From assembly GCA_020631235.1 (NCBI GenBank), contig JAHDHQ010000016.1, positions 38,539-102,538 of the forward strand: a DNA stretch of 64,000 nt, written 5' to 3'. Shown piece after piece: positions 28,076 to 36,191 of this stretch. The position numbers and the translations under genes were made by a program. This DNA comes from Saprospiraceae bacterium (GTDB lineage Bacteria > Bacteroidota > Bacteroidia > Chitinophagales > Saprospiraceae). Positions within the stretch are counted from its first letter, which is position 1; the number at the start of each line of letters is the position of its first letter. Below the pieces are notes generated by a model that had not been told where the DNA came from, searched no databases, and worked only from the letters and a program-made list of their open reading frames with translations.

Positions 28076-29158
28076 ATGTTTAAAATAAGTTTATATACTT
28101 TTTGCTTAGCCTGTTTGTTTTCTGCATGCACATCGGATGTAGCTAAAAGCTTCGAACCTAAGAGCAGCGCATTAGGCAAGATGAATGAAATAGTGGTTAT
28201 TGCTGACCAAGATGATTGGGAAGGAGCCATCGGTGATACATTTAGATATTACTTTGCTTCTGCGTATCCTATTCTGCCTGCCCCAGAACCTTTGTTTGAT
28301 TTAAGGCACTTTACTACTGAAGAACTATTAGAAAGTCCGTTGAGAAAAGAATTAAGGACCTATGCGTTTATAGCTGATTTATCAGACGAAACTTCTTCAA
28401 CAACAAAAATGGTGAAGCGTGATTTAGGAGAGTTGCGTTTTAAAGAAGCAGCTGTGTATAAAAAAATTAATACCATCATTGGTAAAAACAAATGGGCACG
28501 AGGACAGCAATTATTCTACTTTTTTGGTACAGATGAAGCTTCCATCGCAGCTTCTGTGAGTGAGCATTTCTCCACAGCAGCTAGACGTATAAATAACCAT
28601 GATTACAAACAACTAAAATCCACCTTATATAGCAAAGGTTTAAACTTAGGTCATGCTTCTGACTTAAAGGCCTCTTTTGGTATCAATGTAGACATTCCTG
28701 TAGATTTTCGCTTGGCTAAACAAGAAGATAATCTCACTTGGCTAAGAATGGATAATGAAAAAGCAACCGTAAACCTGGTTTTCCAGAAATTGGCCTATCA
28801 TGATAAAAACCAATTAAGTAAAGAATACTTAATGAAACTCAGAAATGAGTTTGGAAAAGAATATGTCACAACAGATGTTAAAGGTGCTTATATGGTGATC
28901 AATGACGAAGACCTACCTGTCTTCGAGTATTTTACCAACATTGATGATCAGTATACTATAGAGTTACGCGGTATTTGGGAAACAGAAAAAGATTTTTTTG
29001 GAGGACCATTTATAACTTATCTCATCTTAAATGAAGCTAAAAACGAACTACTATATGTAGATGCATTTGTCTATGCTCCCGGAGAGGAAAAACGGGATTA
29101 TATGATGCAAATGGACTTATTAGCGAAAAGTATCACTTTTAACAATAAGGTTCAGTAA
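28076..29158 (+). CDS. DUF4837-family lipoprotein
   Basis: 360 aa. Lipobox LFSAC with Cys about 18. The start of the mature region (SALGKMNEIVVIADQDDW) and GAIGDTFRYYF match the DUF4837 family found across Bacteroidota. Probably faces the periplasm or lies at the outer membrane. Function unknown. It lies 92 bases after the MoxR gene. Confidence 0.82.
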   Translation: MFKISLYTFCLACLFSACTSDVAKSFEPKSSALGKMNEIVVIADQDDWEGAIGDTFRYYFASAYPILPAPEPLFDLRHFTTEELLESPLRKELRTYAFIADLSDETSSTTKMVKRDLGELRFKEAAVYKKINTIIGKNKWARGQQLFYFFGTDEASIAASVSEHFSTAARRINNHDYKQLKSTLYSKGLNLGHASDLKASFGINVDIPVDFRLAKQEDNLTWLRMDNEKATVNLVFQKLAYHDKNQLSKEYLMKLRNEFGKEYVTTDVKGAYMVINDEDLPVFEYFTNIDDQYTIELRGIWETEKDFFGGPFITYLILNEAKNELLYVDAFVYAPGEEKRDYMMQMDLLAKSITFNNKVQ

Positions 29159-29214
29159 GGCCTCTCGGTATTACCAAAACTGAGCATTGATTAGAAACTA
29201 ACCACCAGTCCAAT

Positions 29215-30033
29215 TTAAACTTTCTCAGCTATTACTTCGACAAGAGATGGACAAAAAAGTGTCGTATGTGGAAACTGCTCTAACTCATCCATTTCTTCCA
29301 GTGCGGCTGTTTTTTCTGCTTCAGTCAGATAACCGGCTTCCACTAATCTCGGAAAGTATGTATGATAGAATGATTTTGGCCAATGCCATGCGAAATCACT
29401 TGGTCTGGCTAATTTAACCATGGGGCGGACACTGGTAACTTTCATACCTAATGAGTTAAGCATATTAGGCAAATATCTGCCCACATCGATGTCTCCTTCT
29501 TGTTCTTTAAAACTTCTTAAACAGGCAGCGATCGCTTTTTGAAGATTAGGTTTATTGGGTTCTAATTGATGTGTAGACCAGTCATAATATTCGTGCAAGA
29601 CCATTTTGGCTCCTGGTTTTAATGCTTGTAGAACTTTGCTTAGAATTTCTTTTGGGTTTTTAATCCAAGCCATTGCCCAGCGACAATACATACCATCAAG
29701 ACTTTCATTAGCTAGTTCCATGTCATCAAAATCTGAAACAATTCCCTTAATATTTAATCCATGCTTTTTTGCTATTTCTTGGACATAATCAATGTAGTGT
29801 GCGGATCGATCTACGGCCACAACTTGCCCTGTGGGTCCAGTAATAAAAGCTAATTCTTTGCTGCAAAAACCGGGTCCTGATCCCAGGTCCAGTAAGGTCT
29901 GACCTGCACTAAAACCAGCTTTGCTCCAACCAGTTTGAGCCTCAGAAGCCCAGACTTGGTGTTGCAAACCTAAGCGAAATAATTCCATATCATCAGTCCC
30001 TAAAATGTACTCATTAGATTCTCGCTGGCTCAT
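29215..30033 (-). CDS. Class I SAM-dependent methyltransferase
   Basis: 272 aa from ATG 30033. The SAM-binding motif I is LLDLGSGPGFCSKELA, followed by VAVDRS (motif II) and MYCRWAMAWIKNP (motif IV region), resembling UbiE-type small-molecule methyltransferases. A TTG at 30069 would add 12 residues, but the Met at 30033 begins the conserved region. Divergent from fabG. Substrate unknown. Confidence 0.83.
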   Translation of the reverse strand: MSQRESNEYILGTDDMELFRLGLQHQVWASEAQTGWSKAGFSAGQTLLDLGSGPGFCSKELAFITGPTGQVVAVDRSAHYIDYVQEIAKKHGLNIKGIVSDFDDMELANESLDGMYCRWAMAWIKNPKEILSKVLQALKPGAKMVLHEYYDWSTHQLEPNKPNLQKAIAACLRSFKEQEGDIDVGRYLPNMLNSLGMKVTSVRPMVKLARPSDFAWHWPKSFYHTYFPRLVEAGYLTEAEKTAALEEMDELEQFPHTTLFCPSLVEVIAEKV

Positions 30034-30077
30034 GTTTCTAATTTTTTTGCAATATAAAGTATTAGGCAATTAAATCT

Positions 30078-30085
30078 CAAAAATA
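30078..30085 (-). promoter_or_regulatory. Candidate -7 box for the methyltransferase gene
   Basis: Reads TATTTTTG on the minus strand, 45 bases upstream of ATG 30033. It is close to the opposing box at 30107-30114, so the divergent promoters would compete. Confidence 0.3.
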
Positions 30086-30106
30086 TACCTTGATAGACTG
30101 ATTCAG

Positions 30107-30114
30107 TATATTTG
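30107..30114 (+). promoter_or_regulatory. Candidate -7 box for fabG
   Basis: TATATTTG matches TAnnTTTG perfectly and ends 27 bases before ATG 30142. It overlaps the alternative TTG 30112, which supports ATG as the true start. A TTG at 30090-30092 is closer (14 bases) than the usual spacing for a -33 box. Confidence 0.4.
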
Positions 30115-30141
30115 GCTAAATTTCAATTGAAAAAAACACAT

Positions 30142-30888
30142 ATGAAACTTTTAGAAGGTAAAGTTGTACTTATTACTGGAGGATCTAGAGGCATAGGAAA
30201 GTCTATAGCTGAAGTTATGGCTGATCACGGTGCGGATGTAGCTTTTACATATCGTTCTTCAGAAGAGCAAGCAAAAGAAGTACTAAACAACATTGAACAA
30301 AAAGGAGTCAAAGCTGCAATGTTCCAATCTGATGCCAGTGACTTTGATGCAGCAGAAGCATTAATTAAGGCAGTAATAGAGCAATTTGGTAAGATAGATG
30401 TGTTAATTAATAACGCCGGTATAACGAAAGATACGTTAATGTTACGCATGACTGAAGATCAGTGGGATGCGGTCATTAATGTCAATTTAAAGTCGGTATT
30501 TAATTTGACTAAACATGCATTAAGAGCTATGCTAAGAGCCAGATCAGGGTCCATTATTAATATGAGTAGTGTAGTGGGAGTGTTTGGTAATGCAGGACAA
30601 GCTAATTATGCGGCTTCTAAAGCAGGGATTATAGGGTTTAGCAAATCCATTGCAAAGGAAGTGGGCTCCAGAGGCATTCGATGCAATGTGATAGCTCCAG
30701 GATTTATCGAAACAGAAATGACTGCAGCTATGGAGGATAAAGCTAGGGAAGGGTTTGAAACGGCGATACCACTAAAACGACTAGGAGCCACCGAAGATAT
30801 TTCCAATGCGTGCGTATACCTTGGTTCTGACCTTTCCACTTATGTTACAGGTCAAGTGCTAAGCGTCTGTGGAGGATTAAACATGTAA
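30142..30888 (+). CDS. fabG: 3-oxoacyl-ACP reductase, FabG-type short-chain dehydrogenase
   Basis: NADPH-dependent reductase of fatty acid elongation. 248 aa from ATG 30142 with the Rossmann motif TGGSRGIG, NNAG, the catalytic Ser in NMSSVVG, YxxxK as YAASK, and the C-terminal TGQVLSVCGGLNM typical of FabG. Other SDR reductases are possible, but length and motifs fit FabG well. The next gene starts one base after the stop. Confidence 0.88.
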   Translation: MKLLEGKVVLITGGSRGIGKSIAEVMADHGADVAFTYRSSEEQAKEVLNNIEQKGVKAAMFQSDASDFDAAEALIKAVIEQFGKIDVLINNAGITKDTLMLRMTEDQWDAVINVNLKSVFNLTKHALRAMLRARSGSIINMSSVVGVFGNAGQANYAASKAGIIGFSKSIAKEVGSRGIRCNVIAPGFIETEMTAAMEDKAREGFETAIPLKRLGATEDISNACVYLGSDLSTYVTGQVLSVCGGLNM

Positions 30889-30889
30889 T

Positions 30890-32137
30890 ATGTGGAATCG
30901 TCTTGCACTCTTTTTACTTATTTGTTGGCTAACTTTTTCTTGTCATAGAAAAGTAGCTGTGCAAAGTTTGCAAAATGCAGCAGATGTGTTTGCTATAGCT
31001 AGTCATGGTTCTCTGGAGAAAAGAGATAAAATGTATTGTGATGATGCCTTGGCATATGCACCTTATGCGAGCGAAAAAGCGTGGACCGATCACCGTAAGA
31101 TTAGAGTCAATTTCCACATAATGAATGACACCATAGGTGATAAAAACTTTCCAGACACAGAGGAAACCTATATCTATTTTAAAAAATTATTGGAGAATGC
31201 AAACGAGCGCCTTTCGAATAATCGAAAAATGAATTTGCCTGTAGGGAACGATACACCCAATTTAAAACCAAAATATTCTTACGTTTTAACACCTAATACG
31301 CAAGCTAAGGATGATAAAGGGATCTATTTTCATTATGACAATGATTTATATTATTTCGTTAACAAAGGAAAAAATCGAAATAACTATAGCAAAGATGTCA
31401 TAAGAAAATACGGGAAGCACGTAGATTCTATTTTAAATGTTTTTGTACTGCCACATCACCCAGATAGTATTGCTTCTAAAACTTATGGAGCTTTCGGCAC
31501 AGGCATAGCCTTGGGTACCTCTGTCAAAGTAGCCGGACTGTATGATGGAAAGTTAAAATTTTGGGACTATGCTACTTTGTTAAATCATGAGATAGGCCAT
31601 GTATTTGGTTTAAATCATGCCTGGACTAAATCCGATGGGTGTAATGATACTCCTTCTCACCCTAACTGTTGGGGACCTAATGGGAAGGCACCTTGTGATG
31701 GTGAAGTAGTGTCAAATAATGTCATGGATTATAATGCTAATCAAATGGCTATCACCCCATGTCAATTAGGTAGAGTACATCGAAAAATAGCTAAAGAATC
31801 GTCTAAAAAAAGAGGCCTTGTGATTCCTAATTGGTGTGATCCAGTGGTGGATAAAACCATCATTATAGATCGACATGTAGAATGGAGTGGTGCTAAAGAT
31901 CTCAGGAAAGACATTGTCATTCTACCTGATGCAAGTCTTACAGTATCTTGTAGGCTAAGTTTAGCTAGAGGTCGCAAGATAGTGGTTAAAAAAGGGGGAC
32001 AACTTATTCTTAATGGAGGTAGGATACACAATGCTTGTGGCGACCGATGGGGAGGTATTCTAATAGAAAAAAATAAGGAAAAGCCTGCTTTAATAAAGAA
32101 TGGAGAAGTCATATTAGAGGATATGCCAGAGGCTTAA
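30890..32137 (+). CDS. Lipoprotein metzincin-type zinc metalloprotease (M43-like)
   Basis: 415 aa. A lipobox-like Cys at about residue 18 (LTFSC) suggests surface or periplasmic lipidation. The zinc site HEIGHVFGLNH (His about 233, 237, 243; Glu234) and Met-turn region NVMDYN (Met about 279) match metzincins, most like the pappalysin/M43 group. Several Cys around CNDTPSHPNC could pair. The C-terminal 100 residues look like a beta-rich domain (LILNGGRIHNACGDRWGGI). Starts 1 base after fabG and stops immediately before the next gene. Confidence 0.8.
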   Translation: MWNRLALFLLICWLTFSCHRKVAVQSLQNAADVFAIASHGSLEKRDKMYCDDALAYAPYASEKAWTDHRKIRVNFHIMNDTIGDKNFPDTEETYIYFKKLLENANERLSNNRKMNLPVGNDTPNLKPKYSYVLTPNTQAKDDKGIYFHYDNDLYYFVNKGKNRNNYSKDVIRKYGKHVDSILNVFVLPHHPDSIASKTYGAFGTGIALGTSVKVAGLYDGKLKFWDYATLLNHEIGHVFGLNHAWTKSDGCNDTPSHPNCWGPNGKAPCDGEVVSNNVMDYNANQMAITPCQLGRVHRKIAKESSKKRGLVIPNWCDPVVDKTIIIDRHVEWSGAKDLRKDIVILPDASLTVSCRLSLARGRKIVVKKGGQLILNGGRIHNACGDRWGGILIEKNKEKPALIKNGEVILEDMPEA

Positions 32138-33703
32138 ATGGCTATTAAGTGGACACATATTATGGCTAGGTTTGTTGTCATCTTTTTGATTGTCTTTGTG
32201 CTTTTTTACCCTACAAAAGATGCAGGCTTTGTAACTGACTTCACTGGTCTTTACCCAAGATTGTTGGATGGGAACATGCTTGATGCACTGAAGTCTTTTG
32301 GGTTTCCAGCACTTATGCCGATCCTTAATCTAGCTTTGTTTTTTTTGTTTAAAACTTTTGGTTTATCGGGTGCAGCTTGGTTGTTATTTAGTAGTTTTTT
32401 CTTTAGCCTGGGATTATTGGCTTTTTCCATTTTTGTCCAACGCATAATGGGTGATTATAAAATTGCTCACGCACCTTGGATTATCTATGGAGCTGTTTTA
32501 ATGGTGATTGTCCATCCATCCTCCGTCGAGGCGATGGTGTGGAAGGTGGCCTTAGGGCATACATTATCCATTTGTTTTTTTATGTGGGCCTTAGTGTTTG
32601 TTAGATTAAAAAGTGCTCATTCCCTGATGGCTACGATGGTATGTCTAGCCTTTTCTCTATTGTGTTTTGAATGGGCCATTGTGTTTCCTTTTGTGGTACT
32701 GACTTTTGCTCTTTTTGAAAGAAACTTTATACAATATAAATGGACTTTAATCGCCAGTGTGATTATAGTCTTGCTTTACTTTGTTTTGACCAAGTGGTGG
32801 ATAGGTTCGTGGGTAGGCCATTATGGTGTAGATGGTTCGGATTTTAAGCCTTTGAAACAAGTAATCACAGGAATAAAACACTGGGTAAAGAATGTATTCT
32901 TTGTGCCATTTTATCCTTCAGAAGTAAAGCAAAGCTTTTATGCTTTTTTATCACCAACATGGATAAGTATAGCTTTTAGTTTTATAGTTATGGTGGCTGG
33001 ATGGTTTATTTATCGTTCACCTTCATTACACAAAAAGGCACTTTTTATTTTTTTTATGGGTTCAATGTTGGGATTAGTATTAGTCAGCCACCTTCATTTT
33101 GTTAGCTCGATATCCGAGAATGATAGATACGCGAGTTTGATGCTTCCTTTTTTGACCGTTTTTCTGACTATGTTGTTTTTTAGCTGGGGTAAAAAATTAG
33201 GAGTGATCCTTTGCTCATTATATTTAATACTCGCTATTTTTTTTCAAAGACGATTAATCGCTTATTGGTCATTTAATCAAGAATTGTTAGAGCAACTAGT
33301 ACATGATTATCCTTGTGAAGGTCAACAAACCTTGATTTTAAATGCACCAGAAAATTATAAAGGTACTTTCATGTTAAGGGATTATAATTTTGAAAATCCC
33401 TTAATTGATCATTTTGCGATGTATGGTAAAGATTTACTACACTCTACTCTTGTAGCACAATCAAATATAGCGGCTGCTACAGATCGCCTGGAAGTCGAAC
33501 AAATGACAGAACTAGAAATAAAACTCAAATTTAACCAATGGGGCAATTGGTGGTGGCGAAAAGGTCAAGGAGCACAAGACTATTCTACTCCTTTTTATAA
33601 AGTTGATTTTAAGGGTCAATATTATGTCTTGACATTGGACCCAAACCATCCATTTGAATGCATTATTTATGCCGATAGTTTTGGTTGGTATTTATTAAAT
33701 TAA
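32138..33703 (+). CDS. Polytopic membrane protein of unknown function
   Basis: 521 aa with roughly ten hydrophobic segments over the first 400 residues (for example near 8-24, 52-72, 75-97, 135-155, 190-215, 280-300) and a soluble C-terminal tail of about 120 residues containing YWSFNQELLEQL and a Trp-rich WGNWWWRKG. This layout resembles glycan-transfer membrane enzymes, but I see no signature, so function is not assigned. The ATG directly abuts the stop of the metalloprotease gene, so the three genes from fabG form a tight unit. Confidence 0.65.
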   Translation: MAIKWTHIMARFVVIFLIVFVLFYPTKDAGFVTDFTGLYPRLLDGNMLDALKSFGFPALMPILNLALFFLFKTFGLSGAAWLLFSSFFFSLGLLAFSIFVQRIMGDYKIAHAPWIIYGAVLMVIVHPSSVEAMVWKVALGHTLSICFFMWALVFVRLKSAHSLMATMVCLAFSLLCFEWAIVFPFVVLTFALFERNFIQYKWTLIASVIIVLLYFVLTKWWIGSWVGHYGVDGSDFKPLKQVITGIKHWVKNVFFVPFYPSEVKQSFYAFLSPTWISIAFSFIVMVAGWFIYRSPSLHKKALFIFFMGSMLGLVLVSHLHFVSSISENDRYASLMLPFLTVFLTMLFFSWGKKLGVILCSLYLILAIFFQRRLIAYWSFNQELLEQLVHDYPCEGQQTLILNAPENYKGTFMLRDYNFENPLIDHFAMYGKDLLHSTLVAQSNIAAATDRLEVEQMTELEIKLKFNQWGNWWWRKGQGAQDYSTPFYKVDFKGQYYVLTLDPNHPFECIIYADSFGWYLLN

Positions 33704-33799
33704 TCCGCTTAAAGTATTGACTAATCCACGAAGCACAATATAAAAGATGGCAATTATTTATACTTGCCAAATGTGTTTGGTATATTTATATTTTATAAA

Positions 33800-33811
33800 T
33801 TGATACATCAA
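33800..33811. promoter_or_regulatory. Putative MarR operator, site 1
   Basis: TTGATACATCAA, an inverted repeat TTGAT-2-ATCAA, 3 bases before the marR start. The reverse complement of the same 12-mer recurs at 34264-34275, just upstream of the neighbouring VOC gene. A further overlapping palindrome ATACAT-CA-ATGTAT runs on from here to 33816. Confidence 0.6.
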
Positions 33812-33814
33812 TGT

Positions 33815-34267
33815 ATGAATGAAATCGAACAAGTGATTCTCCGTCATATTGAAAAGACCAACAAACTGGTAAAACGAGCCTCACAATTATATTTAGACCG
33901 AATGGGTGTGGAGCTTACCATCGACCAGTGGACCTTGCTAAATATTTTAAATGAGCACGAAAACATATCACAAAAACAGTTGGCCAAATTAAGTAACCGT
34001 GACACAGCTTCTATAAATCGATCTATAAAAATCCTAGTAAAGCAAGGGTTTGTGACCAAAGAACCAGTTCGCAATGATCTAAGAAAGCAAGAAATAGCTT
34101 TATCTAATGTCGGGAAATATTATCTGCATAATCATGCTAAAATGATCGCTAAAACTAGGAAGTTGTTTTTAGATGGTTTTTTTCCTCAAGAGATGGAGTT
34201 ATTGCGTTCTTTTCTGGAAAGAATACAGCAAAATTCAACGTATTTAAATACAATAAACCATAATTGA
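33815..34267 (+). CDS. MarR-family transcriptional regulator
   Basis: 150 aa from ATG 33815. Winged helix-turn-helix core with LSNRDTASINRSIKILVKQG and the wing RNDLRKQEIALS, plus terminal dimerisation helices. Upstream in-frame codons exist but precede an AT-rich region. The start and stop lie against two copies of a 12-bp inverted repeat, suggesting autoregulation and control of the downstream VOC gene. Inducer unknown. Confidence 0.88.
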   Translation: MNEIEQVILRHIEKTNKLVKRASQLYLDRMGVELTIDQWTLLNILNEHENISQKQLAKLSNRDTASINRSIKILVKQGFVTKEPVRNDLRKQEIALSNVGKYYLHNHAKMIAKTRKLFLDGFFPQEMELLRSFLERIQQNSTYLNTINHN

Positions 34268-34275
34268 TGTATCAA
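34264..34275. promoter_or_regulatory. Putative MarR operator, site 2
   Basis: TTGATGTATCAA, the exact reverse complement of site 1, overlapping the marR stop codon (TGA 34265-34267) and about 80 bases upstream of the VOC start at 34355. Confidence 0.6.
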
Positions 34276-34354
34276 TAAATGGATAAAAATGATAAACCAT
34301 AATCGAAGATAATTTTATTCTTATTGGGTAAAAAACGGCTACAATATTATCAAA

Positions 34355-34744
34355 ATGAATTTAAATCAAATAACCATTCCTTCCTTGGATTTACATAAAT
34401 CAGTGCCTTTCTATCAGAAATTAGGATTGCGTCTTATTGTGGACTCTGTACCAAGATATGCACGTTTTGAATGTCCCGATGGATCATCCAGTTTTTCGAT
34501 TCATCAAGTTGATCACCTACCAAAAGGAGAAGGAGTAGCCATTTATTTCGAATGCAAAAACTTAGATGAGAAAGTAGCAACATTAATATCACAGGGAATT
34601 CAATTTGATTTAAAACCTACTGACCAAACTTGGTTATGGAGAGAAGCCAAATTGAAAGACCCTGATGATAATCAACTGATCTTGTATTATGGAGGAGCGA
34701 ACAGGTTAAACCCTCCATGGAGAATCGATTACCATCAAACTTGA
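34355..34744 (+). CDS. VOC-family (glyoxalase-like) protein
   Basis: 129 aa, two beta-alpha-beta-beta-beta modules of the vicinal-oxygen-chelate fold. LDLHKSVPFYQKLGLRLIVD opens module 1 and KDPDDNQLILYYGG ends module 2, with Glu/His positions typical of metal ligands. It could be a resistance or detoxification enzyme. Control by the adjacent MarR protein is likely from the shared operator-like sites. Confidence 0.83.
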   Translation: MNLNQITIPSLDLHKSVPFYQKLGLRLIVDSVPRYARFECPDGSSSFSIHQVDHLPKGEGVAIYFECKNLDEKVATLISQGIQFDLKPTDQTWLWREAKLKDPDDNQLILYYGGANRLNPPWRIDYHQT

Positions 34745-34809
34745 AAAAACCATTGCTTAAATCAAAAACAAGCTTATTACCTATTTTACCAAACATTTAT
34801 TGAAACAAT

Positions 34810-36117
34810 ATGTCATTAAGAACCATACTGGGATTTTCATTATTGCTCTTATTTGCATGCTCACCTAGCAAACCATCATCCCTTAATCCTATAATCATCA
34901 AAGAAGACATTGCTCATTTTTGGAACGCTTATGACGCGATCCATTCTACAAATGACACCACACTTCATATTGAATTATTACAGACATTGTTTTTAGATAA
35001 GGCATCAGATGGACAAAAAAGAATGATAGCTGCCAGGAATTATACTGCTGATGAATATGTAGAAGCCATAACGAATTACCCAAATTTTTGGAATTCTTTA
35101 AGGGACAACACAAATCAAATAGAAACGCACAGTCAAGAAATAATTAGCGGCATTGAAAAACTCCACCAACTTTATCCTATTGAGGATCCAGCAAAAATAT
35201 ATTTTACCATGGGAGTTTTTAGATCCCCAGGAACAGGAGTAGATAGTTTTGCACTTATTGGAAGCGAATATGCATTAGGGGATAGCAATACCATTATACA
35301 TGAATTAAATGAGCATCAGCAAAATTATTTTAAAATGAATCCCATTGAACATTTACAAATTTTAATGGTGCATGAGTATCTCCATACTTTGCAAAAACCT
35401 ATACCAAATGATTTTTTAGGTCAAACCATCTATGAAGGCATAGCAGAATTCCTAGCACAAAAAGCAACAGGCAAACCTACACCACATCAAGCGTTTACAT
35501 ATGGGCCTGAGCATGAAGAAAAAGTTTTTGATTTGTTCGAACGTGATATGTTCAGATCATATGCTCGATTTAGCTGGCTTTGGAACAATACAAATAATGA
35601 GTTTGGGACTAATGATATGGCTTACTATGTAGGACATCATTTAGCTATGCGATATTATGAACAAGCTTTAGATAAAGATAAAGCCATTAAGGATTTGATT
35701 GAGTTGGATTATGAGGACAGCAGTGCAGTTTATGGATTTTTAGATCAAACGGAAAGATTTACTAAATCGATGGCACTTTTACAAAGTGATTTTGAATCTT
35801 CAAGGCCATATGTAAGCAAAATTGAACCATCTATAAGTAAAAATCAAAAAGTAGATCCAGAAACAAAAACAATAACAATACAATTTTCTGAACCACTCAA
35901 TGGAAGAAATACCTCCATCGATTATGGTCCATTGGGTGTTGAAGCATTTCCAAAAATGAGTTTTGATAGAAAATGGTCTGAAGATTTTAAGGCATGGACT
36001 ATACCGATCACACTAGAACCTAACAAACATTATCAGTTTATGGTCGGAGAAAATTTTAGAAATGAGAACGGTGATCCTCTAAGGCCTTATTTGGTTGAGT
36101 TTTATACTAAGAAATAG
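34810..36117 (+). CDS. HExxH metalloprotease-like lipoprotein with C-terminal Ig-like domain
   Basis: 435 aa. Lipobox LLFAC with Cys about 17. Motif VHEYLHTLQ gives candidate zinc ligands His188 and His192 with Glu189, and YEGIAEFLA about 20 residues later supplies a Glu ligand, a gluzincin-like pattern related to predicted Zn-dependent proteases (DUF2268-like). From about residue 340 a bacterial Ig-like strand pattern (KTITIQFSEPLNG) follows. Activity is inferred from the motif only. Not obviously in an operon with the VOC gene. Confidence 0.7.
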   Translation: MSLRTILGFSLLLLFACSPSKPSSLNPIIIKEDIAHFWNAYDAIHSTNDTTLHIELLQTLFLDKASDGQKRMIAARNYTADEYVEAITNYPNFWNSLRDNTNQIETHSQEIISGIEKLHQLYPIEDPAKIYFTMGVFRSPGTGVDSFALIGSEYALGDSNTIIHELNEHQQNYFKMNPIEHLQILMVHEYLHTLQKPIPNDFLGQTIYEGIAEFLAQKATGKPTPHQAFTYGPEHEEKVFDLFERDMFRSYARFSWLWNNTNNEFGTNDMAYYVGHHLAMRYYEQALDKDKAIKDLIELDYEDSSAVYGFLDQTERFTKSMALLQSDFESSRPYVSKIEPSISKNQKVDPETKTITIQFSEPLNGRNTSIDYGPLGVEAFPKMSFDRKWSEDFKAWTIPITLEPNKHYQFMVGENFRNENGDPLRPYLVEFYTKK

Positions 36118-36191
36118 TGCTTTTGTTTCAATTTTGGGGCAGCTTAATACTCTTTTTTAGAATCTATATAATCAATAACTAAATCAAATGA

